A stretch of 64,000 nt of DNA from contig NZ_LT985196.1 in the NCBI RefSeq assembly GCF_900289115.1, forward strand, positions 1,887,752 through 1,951,751. Direction: 5' to 3'. Source of the DNA: Janibacter massiliensis (GTDB lineage Bacteria > Actinomycetota > Actinomycetes > Actinomycetales > Dermatophilaceae). The translations under genes and the position numbers were made by a program. Within the stretch, counting starts at the first letter, position 1; the number at the start of each line of letters is the position of its first letter. The notes beneath the pieces were generated by a model. The model did no database searches and had not been told where the DNA came from. It worked only from the letters and a program-made list of their open reading frames with translations. Positions 45,881 through 55,812 of this stretch are shown piece by piece.

Positions 45881-46197
45881 GCGAGCGACTCCTCCCCGAT
45901 CCGAGCCTGCCGTCGCCGAACGCGCCGCAGCGAGACGCCGGCGACGCGGCGCCCTTCGACCCGCTCCGGCTGTGCGTCTTCGCGACGGTCGCGCTCCTGG
46001 GCTGGCTGCTCGGGCCGGTCGCCCTGACGTTCTTCGCCGCGCTCGGGTTCGCCGGGTACTGGCAGGCCCGCCGCGCCGGTCTGCTCACCTCGCGGTGCAA
46101 GCTGCGGGACACCCGGCTCGTCCTCGCCTACCTCGGGCTGCTCGTGGCGCTCGGCGTCGGGGGGACGGTGGTCTACGGCTGGTTCCTCCTGCGCTGA
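45877..46197 (+). CDS. small membrane protein, last gene of the radical-SAM unit
   Basis: A 106-residue protein with a polar N-terminal tail and hydrophobic segments LRLCVFATVALLGWLLGPVA, LTFFAALGFAGYWQ and LVLAYLGLLVALGVGGTVVY. No known family was recognised. The GTG overlaps the radical-SAM stop as GTGA. It converges on the cmk-der gene with only three bases between the stops. Its role may be to tether or assist the enzymes of the unit. Confidence 0.75.
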   Translation: MSERLLPDPSLPSPNAPQRDAGDAAPFDPLRLCVFATVALLGWLLGPVALTFFAALGFAGYWQARRAGLLTSRCKLRDTRLVLAYLGLLVALGVGGTVVYGWFLLR

Positions 46198-46200
46198 GCC

Positions 46201-48372
46201 TCAGCGGCGGTCGCGGCGCTTCTCCCGGACCCGGACCGAGATCTCGATCGGCGTCCCCTCGAAGCCGAACTCCTCCCGCAGGCGGCGTTCGATGAAGCGG
46301 CGGTAGCCGGCCTCGATGAAGCCCGAGGCGAAGATGACGAACCGCGGCGGCCGGGTGCCGGCCTGCGTGCCGAAGAGGATCCTTGGCTGCTTGCCGCTGC
46401 GAACCGGGTGCGGGTGGGCGGCGACGATCTCCCCGAGGAAGGCGTTGAGCCGCGCCGTCGGGATCCGCGCGTCCCAGCTGGCGAGGGCCGTGTCGAGGGC
46501 GGGGACGAGCTTGTCGACGTGACGCCCCGTCCTGGCGGAGATGTTCACCCGCGGCGCCCACGTCGTCTGGACGAGCTCGCGCTCGATCTCCCGCTCGAGG
46601 TAGTACCGCCGCTCCTCGTCGAGCAGGTCCCACTTGTTGAACGCGAGCACGAGGGCACGGCCGGCCTCGATCACCTGGCTGACGACGCGGATGTCCTGCT
46701 CGGCGATGGACTGCTCGGCGTCGATGAGCACAACCGCGACCTCGGCCTTCTCCAGCGCGGTCTGCGTCCGCAGCGAGGCGTAGAAGTCGGCGCCGCGGGT
46801 CTGGTGCACGCGGCGGCGGATGCCCGCGGTGTCGACGAAGCGCCACGAGCGGCCACCGAGGTCGATGACCTCGTCGACCGGGTCGCGGGTCGTCCCCGCC
46901 ACCGAGTCGACGACGACCCGCTCGGACCCGACGAGCTTGTTCAGCAGACTCGACTTGCCGACGTTCGGCCGACCGACGAGCGCGACCCGACGCAGCCCGT
47001 CCCCGGGCCCCGCCGGCGCGACCGCCGACTTCTCGGGCAGGACGTCGAGCAGGGCATCGAGAGCGTCCCCGCTCCCCCGCCCGTGCAGGGCCGAGACCGG
47101 CCACGGCTGGCCCAGCCCGAGGTTCCACAGCGCCGCGGCGTCGGACTCGCCGCGCTGGTCGTCGACCTTGTTCGCGACGAGGACGACGGGCTTGCCCGAC
47201 CGCCGCAGCAGCTTGACGACCGCCTCGTCGTCGTCGGTCGCGCCGACCTTCGAGTCGACGACGAAGAGCACCGCGTCCGCGAGCTCGATGGCGACCTCCG
47301 CCTGCTCGGCGACCCGTAGGTGGATCCCGGTCGCGTCGATCTCCCAGCCCCCGGTGTCGACGAGCGTGAACCGGCGACCGGCCCACTCCGCGTCGTAGGA
47401 GACGCGGTCGCGGGTGACGCCGGGGACGTCCTCGACGACCGCCTCGCGGCGTCGCAGGACCCGGTTGACGAGGGTGGACTTGCCGACGTTGGGGCGACCG
47501 ACCACGGCGACGACGGGGTGGGGTCCGTCCTCCTCCCACACGTCGCGGACCTCGTCGGGCTGGAGCAGCGCGAGGTCGGTCTCGTCGAGCTCGAACTCCT
47601 CCAGCCCGGCGCGCAGCGCCCGCTCGACGGCCTCGTCGTCCTCGGCCTCGTCGTCCTCTGCCGCGGTGCCGACGGGCGCCGTCGGCCGAGAGGCGACGAG
47701 TGCCAGGACCGCGGCCACGCTGTCCTCGAAGGACAGCTCGGAGGTGTCCAGGGTCGCGACGCCCTCCGAGGCGGTGAGGAAAGAGGAAACGGCGGAGTCG
47801 GCCGCGTCGCGGTCGAGCACCTGAGCGCGTAGGGTCGCGGCGTCGACCTCCTCCCCCGCCGCGGCGACGTCACCGGACCGGCGGCGGAGCCGGGCCTCCT
47901 CGCTCGCCGTGATGAGGACCCGGACATCGGCATCGGGAGCCACGACGGTCGTGATGTCGCGGCCCTCGGCGACCACCCCGCCCGTGCGGGCCGCGATCTC
48001 CGCCATCGCCTCGCGCTGACGGCGCTGGAGGACCGGACGCACGTCGGGGTTGGTCGCCACCGCGGTCACCGCGCCCGTGATCCGCGTCGACCGGATCTCG
48101 TCGCTCACGTCGGCCCCGCCGACGGTCACGGCGGGCGCCTTCGGGTCGCTGCCCTGCTCGAGCGGGAATGTCTCGGCCGCGCGGGCGACCGCGGGCAGGT
48201 CGGCCGTGTCGATTCCCTGGTCGAGGCACCACCACGTGAGGGCCCGGTACATCGCTCCCGTGTCGAGGTACCCGAACCCCAAGGCTGCCGCCACCGCGCG
48301 GGACACGCTCGACTTCCCCGACCCGGAGGGACCGTCGACGGCGATGGTCACTGGGCTCGAGGATGCGGTCAT
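46201..48372 (-). CDS. bifunctional cytidylate kinase / ribosome-assembly GTPase Der
   Basis: A 723-residue fusion. Residues 1-230 are cytidylate kinase (Walker [33 protein letters not shown] and [20 protein letters not shown]), which phosphorylates CMP and dCMP. An acidic linker follows ([13 protein letters not shown]). The rest is Der/EngA with two G domains ([16 protein letters not shown] with DTGGW, and [16 protein letters not shown] with DTAGI and NKWD) and the KH-like domain, needed for 50S subunit assembly. Known in some actinobacteria as a fused gene. The ATG at 48372 has TAGGAT eight bases upstream. Confidence 0.95.
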   Translation of the reverse strand: MTASSSPVTIAVDGPSGSGKSSVSRAVAAALGFGYLDTGAMYRALTWWCLDQGIDTADLPAVARAAETFPLEQGSDPKAPAVTVGGADVSDEIRSTRITGAVTAVATNPDVRPVLQRRQREAMAEIAARTGGVVAEGRDITTVVAPDADVRVLITASEEARLRRRSGDVAAAGEEVDAATLRAQVLDRDAADSAVSSFLTASEGVATLDTSELSFEDSVAAVLALVASRPTAPVGTAAEDDEAEDDEAVERALRAGLEEFELDETDLALLQPDEVRDVWEEDGPHPVVAVVGRPNVGKSTLVNRVLRRREAVVEDVPGVTRDRVSYDAEWAGRRFTLVDTGGWEIDATGIHLRVAEQAEVAIELADAVLFVVDSKVGATDDDEAVVKLLRRSGKPVVLVANKVDDQRGESDAAALWNLGLGQPWPVSALHGRGSGDALDALLDVLPEKSAVAPAGPGDGLRRVALVGRPNVGKSSLLNKLVGSERVVVDSVAGTTRDPVDEVIDLGGRSWRFVDTAGIRRRVHQTRGADFYASLRTQTALEKAEVAVVLIDAEQSIAEQDIRVVSQVIEAGRALVLAFNKWDLLDEERRYYLEREIERELVQTTWAPRVNISARTGRHVDKLVPALDTALASWDARIPTARLNAFLGEIVAAHPHPVRSGKQPRILFGTQAGTRPPRFVIFASGFIEAGYRRFIERRLREEFGFEGTPIEISVRVREKRRDRR

Positions 48373-48383
48373 GGGGGTCGATC

Positions 48384-49505
48384 CTAGTCGCCGGTGAGGC
48401 GCCAGCCGCGTTCACGGAGCGCCGCGGTGAGCGGTGCGGCCGCGGCCGGCAGCACGGCGACCTCGGCGAGCCCGAACGGCTGGCCCAGACCGTGGTCGAT
48501 CCGCAGCTCCTCGAGGTTGACCCCGGCGTCCCCGACATCGGTGAGCAGCCGCGCGAGCGCACCGGGCTCGTCCGGGACGATGACCTCGACCAGGGCGTAC
48601 GGGGTCGGCGGTGCCCCGTGCTTGCCCGGGACGAGCGCCCGCCCGACGTTGCCGGCCTCGAGCACCCCGGCGAGGACCGCCCGGGTTCCCGGCGCCGCAG
48701 CGCTCGACGGAGCCGGTCCGGCGGTCTCGAGCGCCCGCAGCGCGGCGATGACGCGGTCGAGGTCGTCCCGGAGCGACTCGAGGACGCCTGCGACGGCCGG
48801 GGCGTTGCCGGCGAGGATCTGGGTCCACAGCACGGGGTCGGACGCGGCTATCCGGGTCACGTCGCGCACGCCCTGCCCGGCCAGACCGAGCGCCTCGGGC
48901 GCGACCGAGGCGAGGCGACCCGCGACGAGGGTGGAGGCGACCTGGGGCACGTGCGAGACGACCGCCACGGCCGCGTCGTGCTCGTCCGGTCCCATCTCGA
49001 CGACGGCGGCGCCGGTGCCGGCCGCGAGAGAGCGCACCGCGCCGACCGCTGCGGGGTCGCTCGCCGGATGCGGGCTGACGACCCACGCGCGACCGTCGAA
49101 GAGGTCGGCCCGGGCCGCGATCGCGCCGGATCGTTCGCGGCCGGCCATCGGGTGGGAGCCGACGTAGCGGGCGAGCTGGTCCTCCGCGCCCGAGTCGGCG
49201 AGGCCCGCACGCACGGCTCGCAGGACCGCGCCCTTGACCGAGGCGACGTCCGTGACGACCGCCTGCGGCCACTGGCCGAGGGCGCGGACGACCACGTCCG
49301 GCGTGACGTCCGGCGGCGTGGCGACGACGACGACCTCGGGGACGGCGCTCGTCGCGTCGGCCAGCTCCCCCGCGCCGAGGTCGCGCGCGAGGGCGGCCGC
49401 CGTCGGCGAGGTGTCGGCGAGGGTGACCTCGTGACCGGCCCGGCGCAGGGCGAGCCCGGTGCTGGCGCCGAGCAGGCCGGCGCCGATGACGTGGACGCGG
49501 GTCAC
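48384..49505 (-). CDS. tyrA: prephenate dehydrogenase with C-terminal ACT domain
   Basis: A 373-residue enzyme of tyrosine synthesis that oxidises prephenate to 4-hydroxyphenylpyruvate. The NAD-binding motif is [34 protein letters not shown] carries the catalytic His. The helical dimerisation domain follows, then an ACT domain from about residue 300 ([20 protein letters not shown]), likely the tyrosine feedback site. The GTG at 49505 overlaps the rluB stop as GTGA, so it is in the scpA-scpB-rluB operon. Confidence 0.92.
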   Translation of the reverse strand: MTRVHVIGAGLLGASTGLALRRAGHEVTLADTSPTAAALARDLGAGELADATSAVPEVVVVATPPDVTPDVVVRALGQWPQAVVTDVASVKGAVLRAVRAGLADSGAEDQLARYVGSHPMAGRERSGAIAARADLFDGRAWVVSPHPASDPAAVGAVRSLAAGTGAAVVEMGPDEHDAAVAVVSHVPQVASTLVAGRLASVAPEALGLAGQGVRDVTRIAASDPVLWTQILAGNAPAVAGVLESLRDDLDRVIAALRALETAGPAPSSAAAPGTRAVLAGVLEAGNVGRALVPGKHGAPPTPYALVEVIVPDEPGALARLLTDVGDAGVNLEELRIDHGLGQPFGLAEVAVLPAAAAPLTAALRERGWRLTGD

Positions 49506-50473
49506 AGCCCGGCCGCCGAGTGCAGCGCCCCGACCTCGTCCCGGCTGAGCGCCCGCCAGCGACCCTGGCGGGTGTCCCCCAGCCGGATCGGGCCGACCTG
49601 GGTGCGGACGAGACTGAGGACGGGGTGGCCGACCTCGTCGAGCATGCGACGGACGATGTGGTTGCGGCCCTCGTGCAGGACGATCTCCAGCAGCGCCTTG
49701 CCCGGCCGGGAGTCGACGACCTTGAACGAGTCCACCTGCACCGGGCCGTCGTCGAGCTCCACGCCCTCGCGCAGCCGTCGACCGAGGTCCTTCGGGATCG
49801 GGCCGCGGACTTCGGCGAGGTAGGTCTTGAGCACCCCGTACTGGGGGTGCTGGAGCCGGTGGGCGAGCTCGCCGTCGTTGGTCAGGAGGAGCAGCCCCTC
49901 CGTCTCCGCGTCGAGCCGGCCGACGTGGAAGAGCCGCTCCGGGCGGGACTCGAGGTAGTCACCGATGCACGGCCGACCGAGCTCGTCGCTCATCGTCGTC
50001 ACGACGCCCGCGGGCTTGTTGAACGCGAGGTAGACCTTCGACTCGTCGAGCTGGACCCGGACCCCGTCGACGTGCACGGTGCGCCGCGAGGGGTCGATGC
50101 GCACGCCGAGCTCGGTGACGACCTGGCCGTCGACCTCCACCCGACCCTGGCTGATGAGCTCCTCGCAGGCGCGGCGGGAGCCGACACCGGCCGACGCGAG
50201 GACCTTCTGCAGTCGCTCGCCGTCGGGGTCGTGCACGTCGACCGTCGGCCCCTGCGCGCGCTCGCGGGGCGGATGGGTGGGCTGATCCGCCCGGGTCTTG
50301 GCGATCGGACGCCGCGGGCCGGTCGGCCGGCCCCGCCCGCCGGCGGCACGTCCCGATCCGCCGCCTGCGCGCCCGCCGGATGCGTGCCCACCGGATCCGC
50401 GCCCGCCGGATCCGCGCCCGCCGGATCCGCGCCCGCCGGATCCACGGCCGCCGCCACGCGCCGCGGGGCTCAC
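49502..50473 (-). CDS. rluB: 23S rRNA pseudouridine synthase RluB-type
   Basis: A 323-residue pseudouridine synthase. An N-terminal disordered tail of about 85 residues contains Arg-Gly-Ser-Gly-Gly repeats. An S4 RNA-binding domain follows (RLQKVLASAGVGSRRACEEL), then the catalytic domain with the Asp in HVGRLDAETEGLLLLTNDGE and VYLAFNKPAGVVTTMSD. It should modify 23S rRNA near helix 89-90, as RluB does. The GTG overlaps the scpB stop. The RG-rich tail could add RNA affinity. Confidence 0.92.
   Translation of the reverse strand: MSPAARGGGRGSGGRGSGGRGSGGRGSGGHASGGRAGGGSGRAAGGRGRPTGPRRPIAKTRADQPTHPPRERAQGPTVDVHDPDGERLQKVLASAGVGSRRACEELISQGRVEVDGQVVTELGVRIDPSRRTVHVDGVRVQLDESKVYLAFNKPAGVVTTMSDELGRPCIGDYLESRPERLFHVGRLDAETEGLLLLTNDGELAHRLQHPQYGVLKTYLAEVRGPIPKDLGRRLREGVELDDGPVQVDSFKVVDSRPGKALLEIVLHEGRNHIVRRMLDEVGHPVLSLVRTQVGPIRLGDTRQGRWRALSRDEVGALHSAAGL
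50376..50450 (-). repeat. 15-base tandem repeat in rluB
   Basis: Five units of a 15-base motif (core CCGGATCCGCGCCCG on the plus strand), three identical at 50391-50435 and two degenerate at the ends. They encode RGSGG repeats in the N-terminal tail of RluB and could change in copy number by slippage. Confidence 0.85.
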
Positions 50474-51093
50474 GACCGCACCGCCGCGAGCTCGTCGATC
50501 GCCTCGGGATCGGGCAGGTGCGGGGCGATCGGCGGGAGCTCGTCGAGGTCGTTCAGGCCCATGCGCTCGAGGAAGTACGGGGTCGTCCCGTAGAGGATCG
50601 CCCCGCCCTCCCCGTCGTGCCCGCACTCCTCGATGAGGCCGCGGGTGAGCAGGGTCCGCACGACCCCGTCGACGTTGACGCCTCGCACCGCGCCGATGCG
50701 CGAGCGGGAGATCGGCTGCCGGTAGGCGACGACGGCGAGCGTCTCGAGGGCCGCCTGCGTCAGGCGGGCGGTCTGACCACCGACGACGAACCGCTCGACC
50801 ACGTGGGCGTAGTCGGCGCGCGAGTAGAACCGCCACCCGCCCCCGGCCTCGCGCAGGCAGAACCCGCGGTGCGCCGCGGCGTACTCGTCCTCGAGGCCGC
50901 GCAGGTGGGCGCGCACCTCCTCGACGGGCATCTCCAGGGCGGCTGCGAGGTCGACGTCCGCGATCGGCTCCTCGACGACCATGAGCACCGCCTCGAGCGC
51001 CCCGCGAGCGCCTCCGGGCGTCGCGTGGACGTCGAGGGCGAGCGGGGCGGCCCCGCCTGCTTCGTCGCTCGTGGGCTGGTCGGTCACGACCAT
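50470..51093 (-). CDS. scpB: segregation and condensation protein B
   Basis: A 207-residue winged-helix subunit of the SMC-ScpAB condensin. Family text is GALEAVLMVVEEPIADVDLA, GGWRFYSRADYAHVVERFV, LTQAALETLAVVAYRQPISR and IGAVRGVNVDGVVRTLLTRG. The ATG at 51093 has AGAGGAGAGG just upstream and overlaps the scpA stop by one base; the preceding GTG at 51096 would give a GTGA overlap but is too near the SD. It works with ScpA and SMC in chromosome compaction. Confidence 0.93.
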   Translation of the reverse strand: MVVTDQPTSDEAGGAAPLALDVHATPGGARGALEAVLMVVEEPIADVDLAAALEMPVEEVRAHLRGLEDEYAAAHRGFCLREAGGGWRFYSRADYAHVVERFVVGGQTARLTQAALETLAVVAYRQPISRSRIGAVRGVNVDGVVRTLLTRGLIEECGHDGEGGAILYGTTPYFLERMGLNDLDELPPIAPHLPDPEAIDELAAVRS

Positions 51094-51971
51094 CACCTCT
51101 CCTCTTCTGCGGCTGGGCCATCGTGCTGGGCGTCGCCCTCGTCGAACTCCTGACCGACGTCGACCGTGCCGTCGTCCGGCCCGGTCCACGTGACGTCGAT
51201 GTCGCCGAGGGGCTCCGGCTGGGCGACGTCGACCGCGCGGTCACGGAACAGCTCGAGGACCGCGAGGAACCGGGCGACGATGACGAGGGTCGAGTCGGCG
51301 TCCGCGACGAGGGTGCGGAACGAGGCCGTGCCCGCTCGCCGCAGCCGCTGCGTGATGATCACGGCCTGCTCGCGGACGCTGACGGCGGGAGCGTGCAGGT
51401 GCCCCAGACCCACGGTCGGCGGTTCCTTGGGCGTCATCGCCCGGGCGGCGATCATCGCCAGCTGGTCCGGCGTGACGTGGAGGACGAGCTCGGGCAGGAG
51501 CGCGGCGAAGCGGGCCTCGAGCCCCGCCAGCCGCGGGGTCGAGAGCGCGGTGGTCTCTAGCCGCTCCTGCATGAGCGCTGCGACGTCCTTGAAGGCGCGG
51601 TACTGCAGGAGCCGGGCGAAGAGCAGGTCGCGCGCCTCGAGGAGCGCGATGTCCTCGTCGTCCTCGACGGAGGCCGTCGGCAGCAGGCGGGCGGCCTTGA
51701 GGTCGAGGAGGGTCGCCGCGACGAGGAGGAACTCGCTCGTCTGCGACAGGTCCTCCTCGGCCTCGCTCTCCCGCATCGCCCGCAGGTGGGCGATGAACTC
51801 GTCCGTGACCGTGGCGAGGGCGACCTCGGTGATGTCGAGCTCGTGCTTGCCGATGAGCCCCAGCAGCAGGTCGAAGGGCCCCTCGAAGTTCTCGAGGTGG
51901 ACCTCGAAGACCGACGGGGCGGCACGACGGGTGAGGACCCCGCCGGGGACGGCCGGTGCCTCCGTGGTCAG
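51093..51971 (-). CDS. scpA: segregation and condensation protein A, probable CTG start
   Basis: A 292-residue kleisin of the SMC complex. The essential N-terminal domain is FEVHLENFEGPFDLLLGLIG, followed by DITEVALATVTDEFIAHLRA. It lies upstream of the first ATG in this frame (51776), so starting there would remove it. No ATG, GTG or TTG occurs in frame between the parA stop and that text. The best candidate is CTG at 51971, which overlaps the parA stop as CTGA, just as other genes here use GTGA. The product would begin (M)TTEAPAVPGG, a usual-looking ScpA N terminus. No SD is evident, so coupling to parA translation is likely. Confidence 0.85.
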   Translation of the reverse strand: MTTEAPAVPGGVLTRRAAPSVFEVHLENFEGPFDLLLGLIGKHELDITEVALATVTDEFIAHLRAMRESEAEEDLSQTSEFLLVAATLLDLKAARLLPTASVEDDEDIALLEARDLLFARLLQYRAFKDVAALMQERLETTALSTPRLAGLEARFAALLPELVLHVTPDQLAMIAARAMTPKEPPTVGLGHLHAPAVSVREQAVIITQRLRRAGTASFRTLVADADSTLVIVARFLAVLELFRDRAVDVAQPEPLGDIDVTWTGPDDGTVDVGQEFDEGDAQHDGPAAEEER

Positions 51972-52981
51972 GGCGCGCCGCCGCGGGAGATGAGCTCGCG
52001 GGCGAGCTGTCGGTAGGCGTTCGCACCCTGGTGCGCCGAGGCGTAGGAGGTGATCGGCTCTGCGGCCAGGGTCGCGTCGGGGAACTTCACCGTCCGGCTG
52101 ATCACCGTGTGGAAGACGGTCTCGCCGAAGTGGCCGACGACGCTCTGGACGACCTCGCGGCTGTGGAGGGTGCGCCCGTCGAACATCGTGGCGAGGATCC
52201 CGTCGATCTGCAGCCGCGGGTTGAGCCGGTCGACGATCTTCTCGATCGTCTCGACGAGGAGCGCGACACCGCGCATCGCGAAGTACTCGGTCTCCAGCGG
52301 GATGATCACCCCGTGCGCCGCCGTGAGGGCGTTGACGGTGAGCAGACCCAGGGACGGCTGGCAGTCGACGAGGATGACGTCGTAGTCGTCGAGGACGGGT
52401 CGCAGCACGCGCGCGAGGATCTGCTCACGGGCCACCTCGCCGACGAGCTGGACCTCCGCCGCGGACAGGTCGATGTTCGCGGGCACGACGTCGAGGTTCT
52501 CGGTCGCGGTCTTCTGGATGACGTCGCGGATGTCGTGGCCGCGCTCGACCAGGAGGGTGTAGATCGTCGTGTCGAGCTGGTGGGTCGGGACGCCGAGCCC
52601 GACCGAGAGGGCGCCCTGCGGGTCGAAGTCGACGAGCAGGACCCGACGGCCGTACTCGGCCAGCGCGGCACCGAGGTTGATGGTCGTCGTCGTCTTGCCG
52701 ACGCCGCCCTTCTGGTTGCACATCGCGATGATCCGCGCCGGGCCGTGCGAGCTCAGCGGCGGCGGCTCGGGGAAGTCGGGCAGCGGGCGGCCGGTCGGGC
52801 CCGGGCGTCCGGCGGCGACGATCTCCGCCTCGGTCTGGCCGTGGGGTCGCGCGACGTCGACGAGCGGGAGCGTGCGGCCGTCGTCCCCCGAGCCGTCGGC
52901 GGGCGGGTTCAGCTCGGTCGACACGTCGTCGGTCCTCCGGTTCTCGGTGCAGCGATCGGCATCGCGCGGATCAACCGACAT
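51968..52981 (-). CDS. parA: ParA family ATPase (Soj-like)
   Basis: A 337-residue Walker-type ATPase. The deviant Walker A is AMCNQKGGVGKTTTTINLGA; other motifs are VLLVDFDPQGALSVGLG, DVILVDCQPSLGLLTVNAL and IIPLETEYFAMRGVALL. The variable N terminus is Pro-rich. In this conserved location (xerD-parA-scpA-scpB) it is a second chromosomal ParA rather than the origin-linked one. The ATG at 52981 has GGAGG six bases upstream; a GTG at 52924 preceded by GGAGGA is an equally plausible start giving 318 residues. Confidence 0.92.
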   Translation of the reverse strand: MSVDPRDADRCTENRRTDDVSTELNPPADGSGDDGRTLPLVDVARPHGQTEAEIVAAGRPGPTGRPLPDFPEPPPLSSHGPARIIAMCNQKGGVGKTTTTINLGAALAEYGRRVLLVDFDPQGALSVGLGVPTHQLDTTIYTLLVERGHDIRDVIQKTATENLDVVPANIDLSAAEVQLVGEVAREQILARVLRPVLDDYDVILVDCQPSLGLLTVNALTAAHGVIIPLETEYFAMRGVALLVETIEKIVDRLNPRLQIDGILATMFDGRTLHSREVVQSVVGHFGETVFHTVISRTVKFPDATLAAEPITSYASAHQGANAYRQLARELISRGGAP

Positions 52982-53008
52982 TATCCACCTCCGACCTGAC
53001 GCAGGCGG

Positions 53009-53938
<930 letters not shown>

Positions 53939-53976
53939 CGGGGTGGACCGGGCCGTGCGGGGCGTGTCGGGGCCGC

Positions 53977-55092
53977 TCAGGCGAGGACCTCGGACAGCGG
54001 GCGGTGCTCCATGCCGAACGCCTCCGCCACGGGGCCGCAGACGACCTCGCCGGCGTGCGTGTTCAGCCCGAGCGCCAGGGCCGGGTCCTCCCGCAGCGCC
54101 TGCTCCCAGCCGGTGTCCGCGAGCCGGACCGCGTACGGGAGCGTCGCGTTCGTCAGGGCCCACGTCGACGTGTTCGGCACGGCGCCCGGCATGTTCGCGA
54201 CGCAGTAGTACGTCGAGTCGTGCACCGTGAAGGTCGGGTCGGCGTGCGTCGTCGGGCGGCTGTTCTCGAAGCACCCACCCTGGTCGATCGCGACGTCGAC
54301 GAGGACCGACCCCGGCTTCATCTGGGCGACCATCTCGTCGGTGACGAGCTTGGGGGCCTTCGCACCGGGGATGAGGACCGTGCCGATGACCATGTCGGCC
54401 TGGAGGACCTGCTCCCGCACGGAGAGCGCGGACGAGGCGATCTGGTGGACCCGGTTGTCCCAGCGCCAGAAGCTCTGCCGCAGCTTCTCGAGGTCGGTGT
54501 CGAGCAGCGTGACGTCCGCGCCCATGCCGAGCGCGATGTTCGCGGCGTTCTGCCCGGCCACACCGGCACCGAGGACGACGACCTTGGCGTTCGCCACGCC
54601 GCCGACACCACCCATGAGGACGCCGCGGCCACCGGCAGCCTTGTGCAGCGCCTGCGCACCGACCTGGGGCGCGAGGCAGCCAGCGACCTCCGACATCGGG
54701 TACAGCAGCGGGAGGAGCCCCGAGGGCAGCCGGACCGTCTCGTAGGCGATCGCCGTCACCTTCGTCTCGACGAGCCGCCGGGTCAGCGGCTCGTCCGCCG
54801 CGAGGTGGAGGTAGGTGAAGAGGGTCAGGCCCTCCCGGAGGCGGTGGTACTCCTCCGCGACGGGCTCCTTGACCTTGAGGACCATGTCGGCCTCGCCCCA
54901 GACGTCGTCCGCGGAGTCGATGATCCGCGCGCCCTGGGCGGCGAACTCGTCGTCGGGTATCGCCGAGCCGAGACCCGCTCCCTTCTCGATGACCACGTCG
55001 TGCCCGTGGTCGACGAGCTCACGCACGCCCACCGGGGTGATGGCCACCCGGTACTCGTGGTTCTTGATCTCGCGAGGGATTCCGACCTTCAC
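53977..55092 (-). CDS. ald: alanine dehydrogenase
   Basis: A 371-residue NAD-dependent enzyme converting L-alanine to pyruvate and ammonia. It begins [20 protein letters not shown]. The substrate-binding Lys is in [13 protein letters not shown], the catalytic His in [13 protein letters not shown], and the NAD-binding region is [20 protein letters not shown]. The start is GTG at 55092. TACACT at 55174-55169 predicts a leader of about 70 bases. In mycobacteria ald is controlled by an Lrp-type regulator; the Lrp gene at 1676 could do this here, but that is only a suggestion. Confidence 0.95.
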   Translation of the reverse strand: MKVGIPREIKNHEYRVAITPVGVRELVDHGHDVVIEKGAGLGSAIPDDEFAAQGARIIDSADDVWGEADMVLKVKEPVAEEYHRLREGLTLFTYLHLAADEPLTRRLVETKVTAIAYETVRLPSGLLPLLYPMSEVAGCLAPQVGAQALHKAAGGRGVLMGGVGGVANAKVVVLGAGVAGQNAANIALGMGADVTLLDTDLEKLRQSFWRWDNRVHQIASSALSVREQVLQADMVIGTVLIPGAKAPKLVTDEMVAQMKPGSVLVDVAIDQGGCFENSRPTTHADPTFTVHDSTYYCVANMPGAVPNTSTWALTNATLPYAVRLADTGWEQALREDPALALGLNTHAGEVVCGPVAEAFGMEHRPLSEVLA

Positions 55093-55168
55093 GTTCGACC
55101 GTCCTTGTCTGACATCGTGTCGAGGACCCAGCTGTCATCGACGTGACGCCGCTCACAGCGTCGTGCGG

Positions 55169-55174
55169 AGTGTA
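55169..55174 (-). promoter_or_regulatory. -10 box (TACACT) for ald
   Basis: TACACT on the minus strand, about 77 bases before the ald GTG, is a good consensus match in the 108-base divergent gap between ald and the gene at 55201. Confidence 0.45.
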
Positions 55175-55200
55175 GACCCGGACAGGGAGACGAGATCCTC

Positions 55201-55812
55201 ATGAAACCGTATGCGGACATTCCCGCGCGCCGCGGCGCCCAGATGGCCGGGGATCTCCTCGTCGGTGCGTGGTGCCTGGCCTGGGCGTGGGTCGGCACCG
55301 TGGTCCACCGGGCGACGATGCGGTTGGCGGCTCCTGGGCACCGGCTCGAGGAGGCCGGTCGTGACTTCCGGGGTCGGATGGACGGCGCCGGGAGCCAGGT
55401 GGACGACCTGCCGATCCTCGACGACCGGGTCGCCGGGCCCTTCCGGGAGGCCGCTGGCGCCGGGACCTCCATCGAGACCGCCGGGCACGACCTCGTCGTC
55501 GCCGTCGAACGGCTGGCGCTCCTGCTCGGGCTGACGACCGCGCTGCTGCCGATCCTCGTCGTCGGCGGCTGGTGGCTCCTGCGCCGGGTGCGCTTCGCCC
55601 GGCTCGCGGGAGCCTCGCAGCGCCTCGTCGACGGCGCGCCGGACCTCGACCTGTTCGCGCTGCGGGCCATGGCGAACCAGCCGCTGCCGCGCCTTGCCGC
55701 GATCACCGACGACCCGGCCGGCGCGTGGCGGGCCGGGGATGCCCGCGTCATCCGCGAGCTCGCGCTCCTCGAGCTGAGGACGGTCGGCCTGCGCCCCCCG
55801 CCCTCGGCCTAG
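55201..55812 (+). CDS. membrane protein of unknown function
   Basis: A 203-residue protein with two hydrophobic segments (DLLVGAWCLAWAWVGTVVHR, about residues 18-37, and LALLLGLTTALLPILVVGGW, about 105-124) separated by an extracytoplasmic loop. The C terminus is soluble (FARLAGASQRLVDGAPDLDL). No known family was recognised; homologous small membrane proteins with this layout are common beside hisS in actinobacteria, from memory. GGGAGACGAG precedes the ATG. It ends in TAG and its last 4 bases overlap the convergent hisS stop. Confidence 0.78.
   Translation: MKPYADIPARRGAQMAGDLLVGAWCLAWAWVGTVVHRATMRLAAPGHRLEEAGRDFRGRMDGAGSQVDDLPILDDRVAGPFREAAGAGTSIETAGHDLVVAVERLALLLGLTTALLPILVVGGWWLLRRVRFARLAGASQRLVDGAPDLDLFALRAMANQPLPRLAAITDDPAGAWRAGDARVIRELALLELRTVGLRPPPSA

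Noticed and set aside
51093-51776. ScpA beginning at the first ATG, 51776
   Set aside because: This would delete the conserved SMC-binding N-terminal domain, which is plainly encoded upstream in the same frame.
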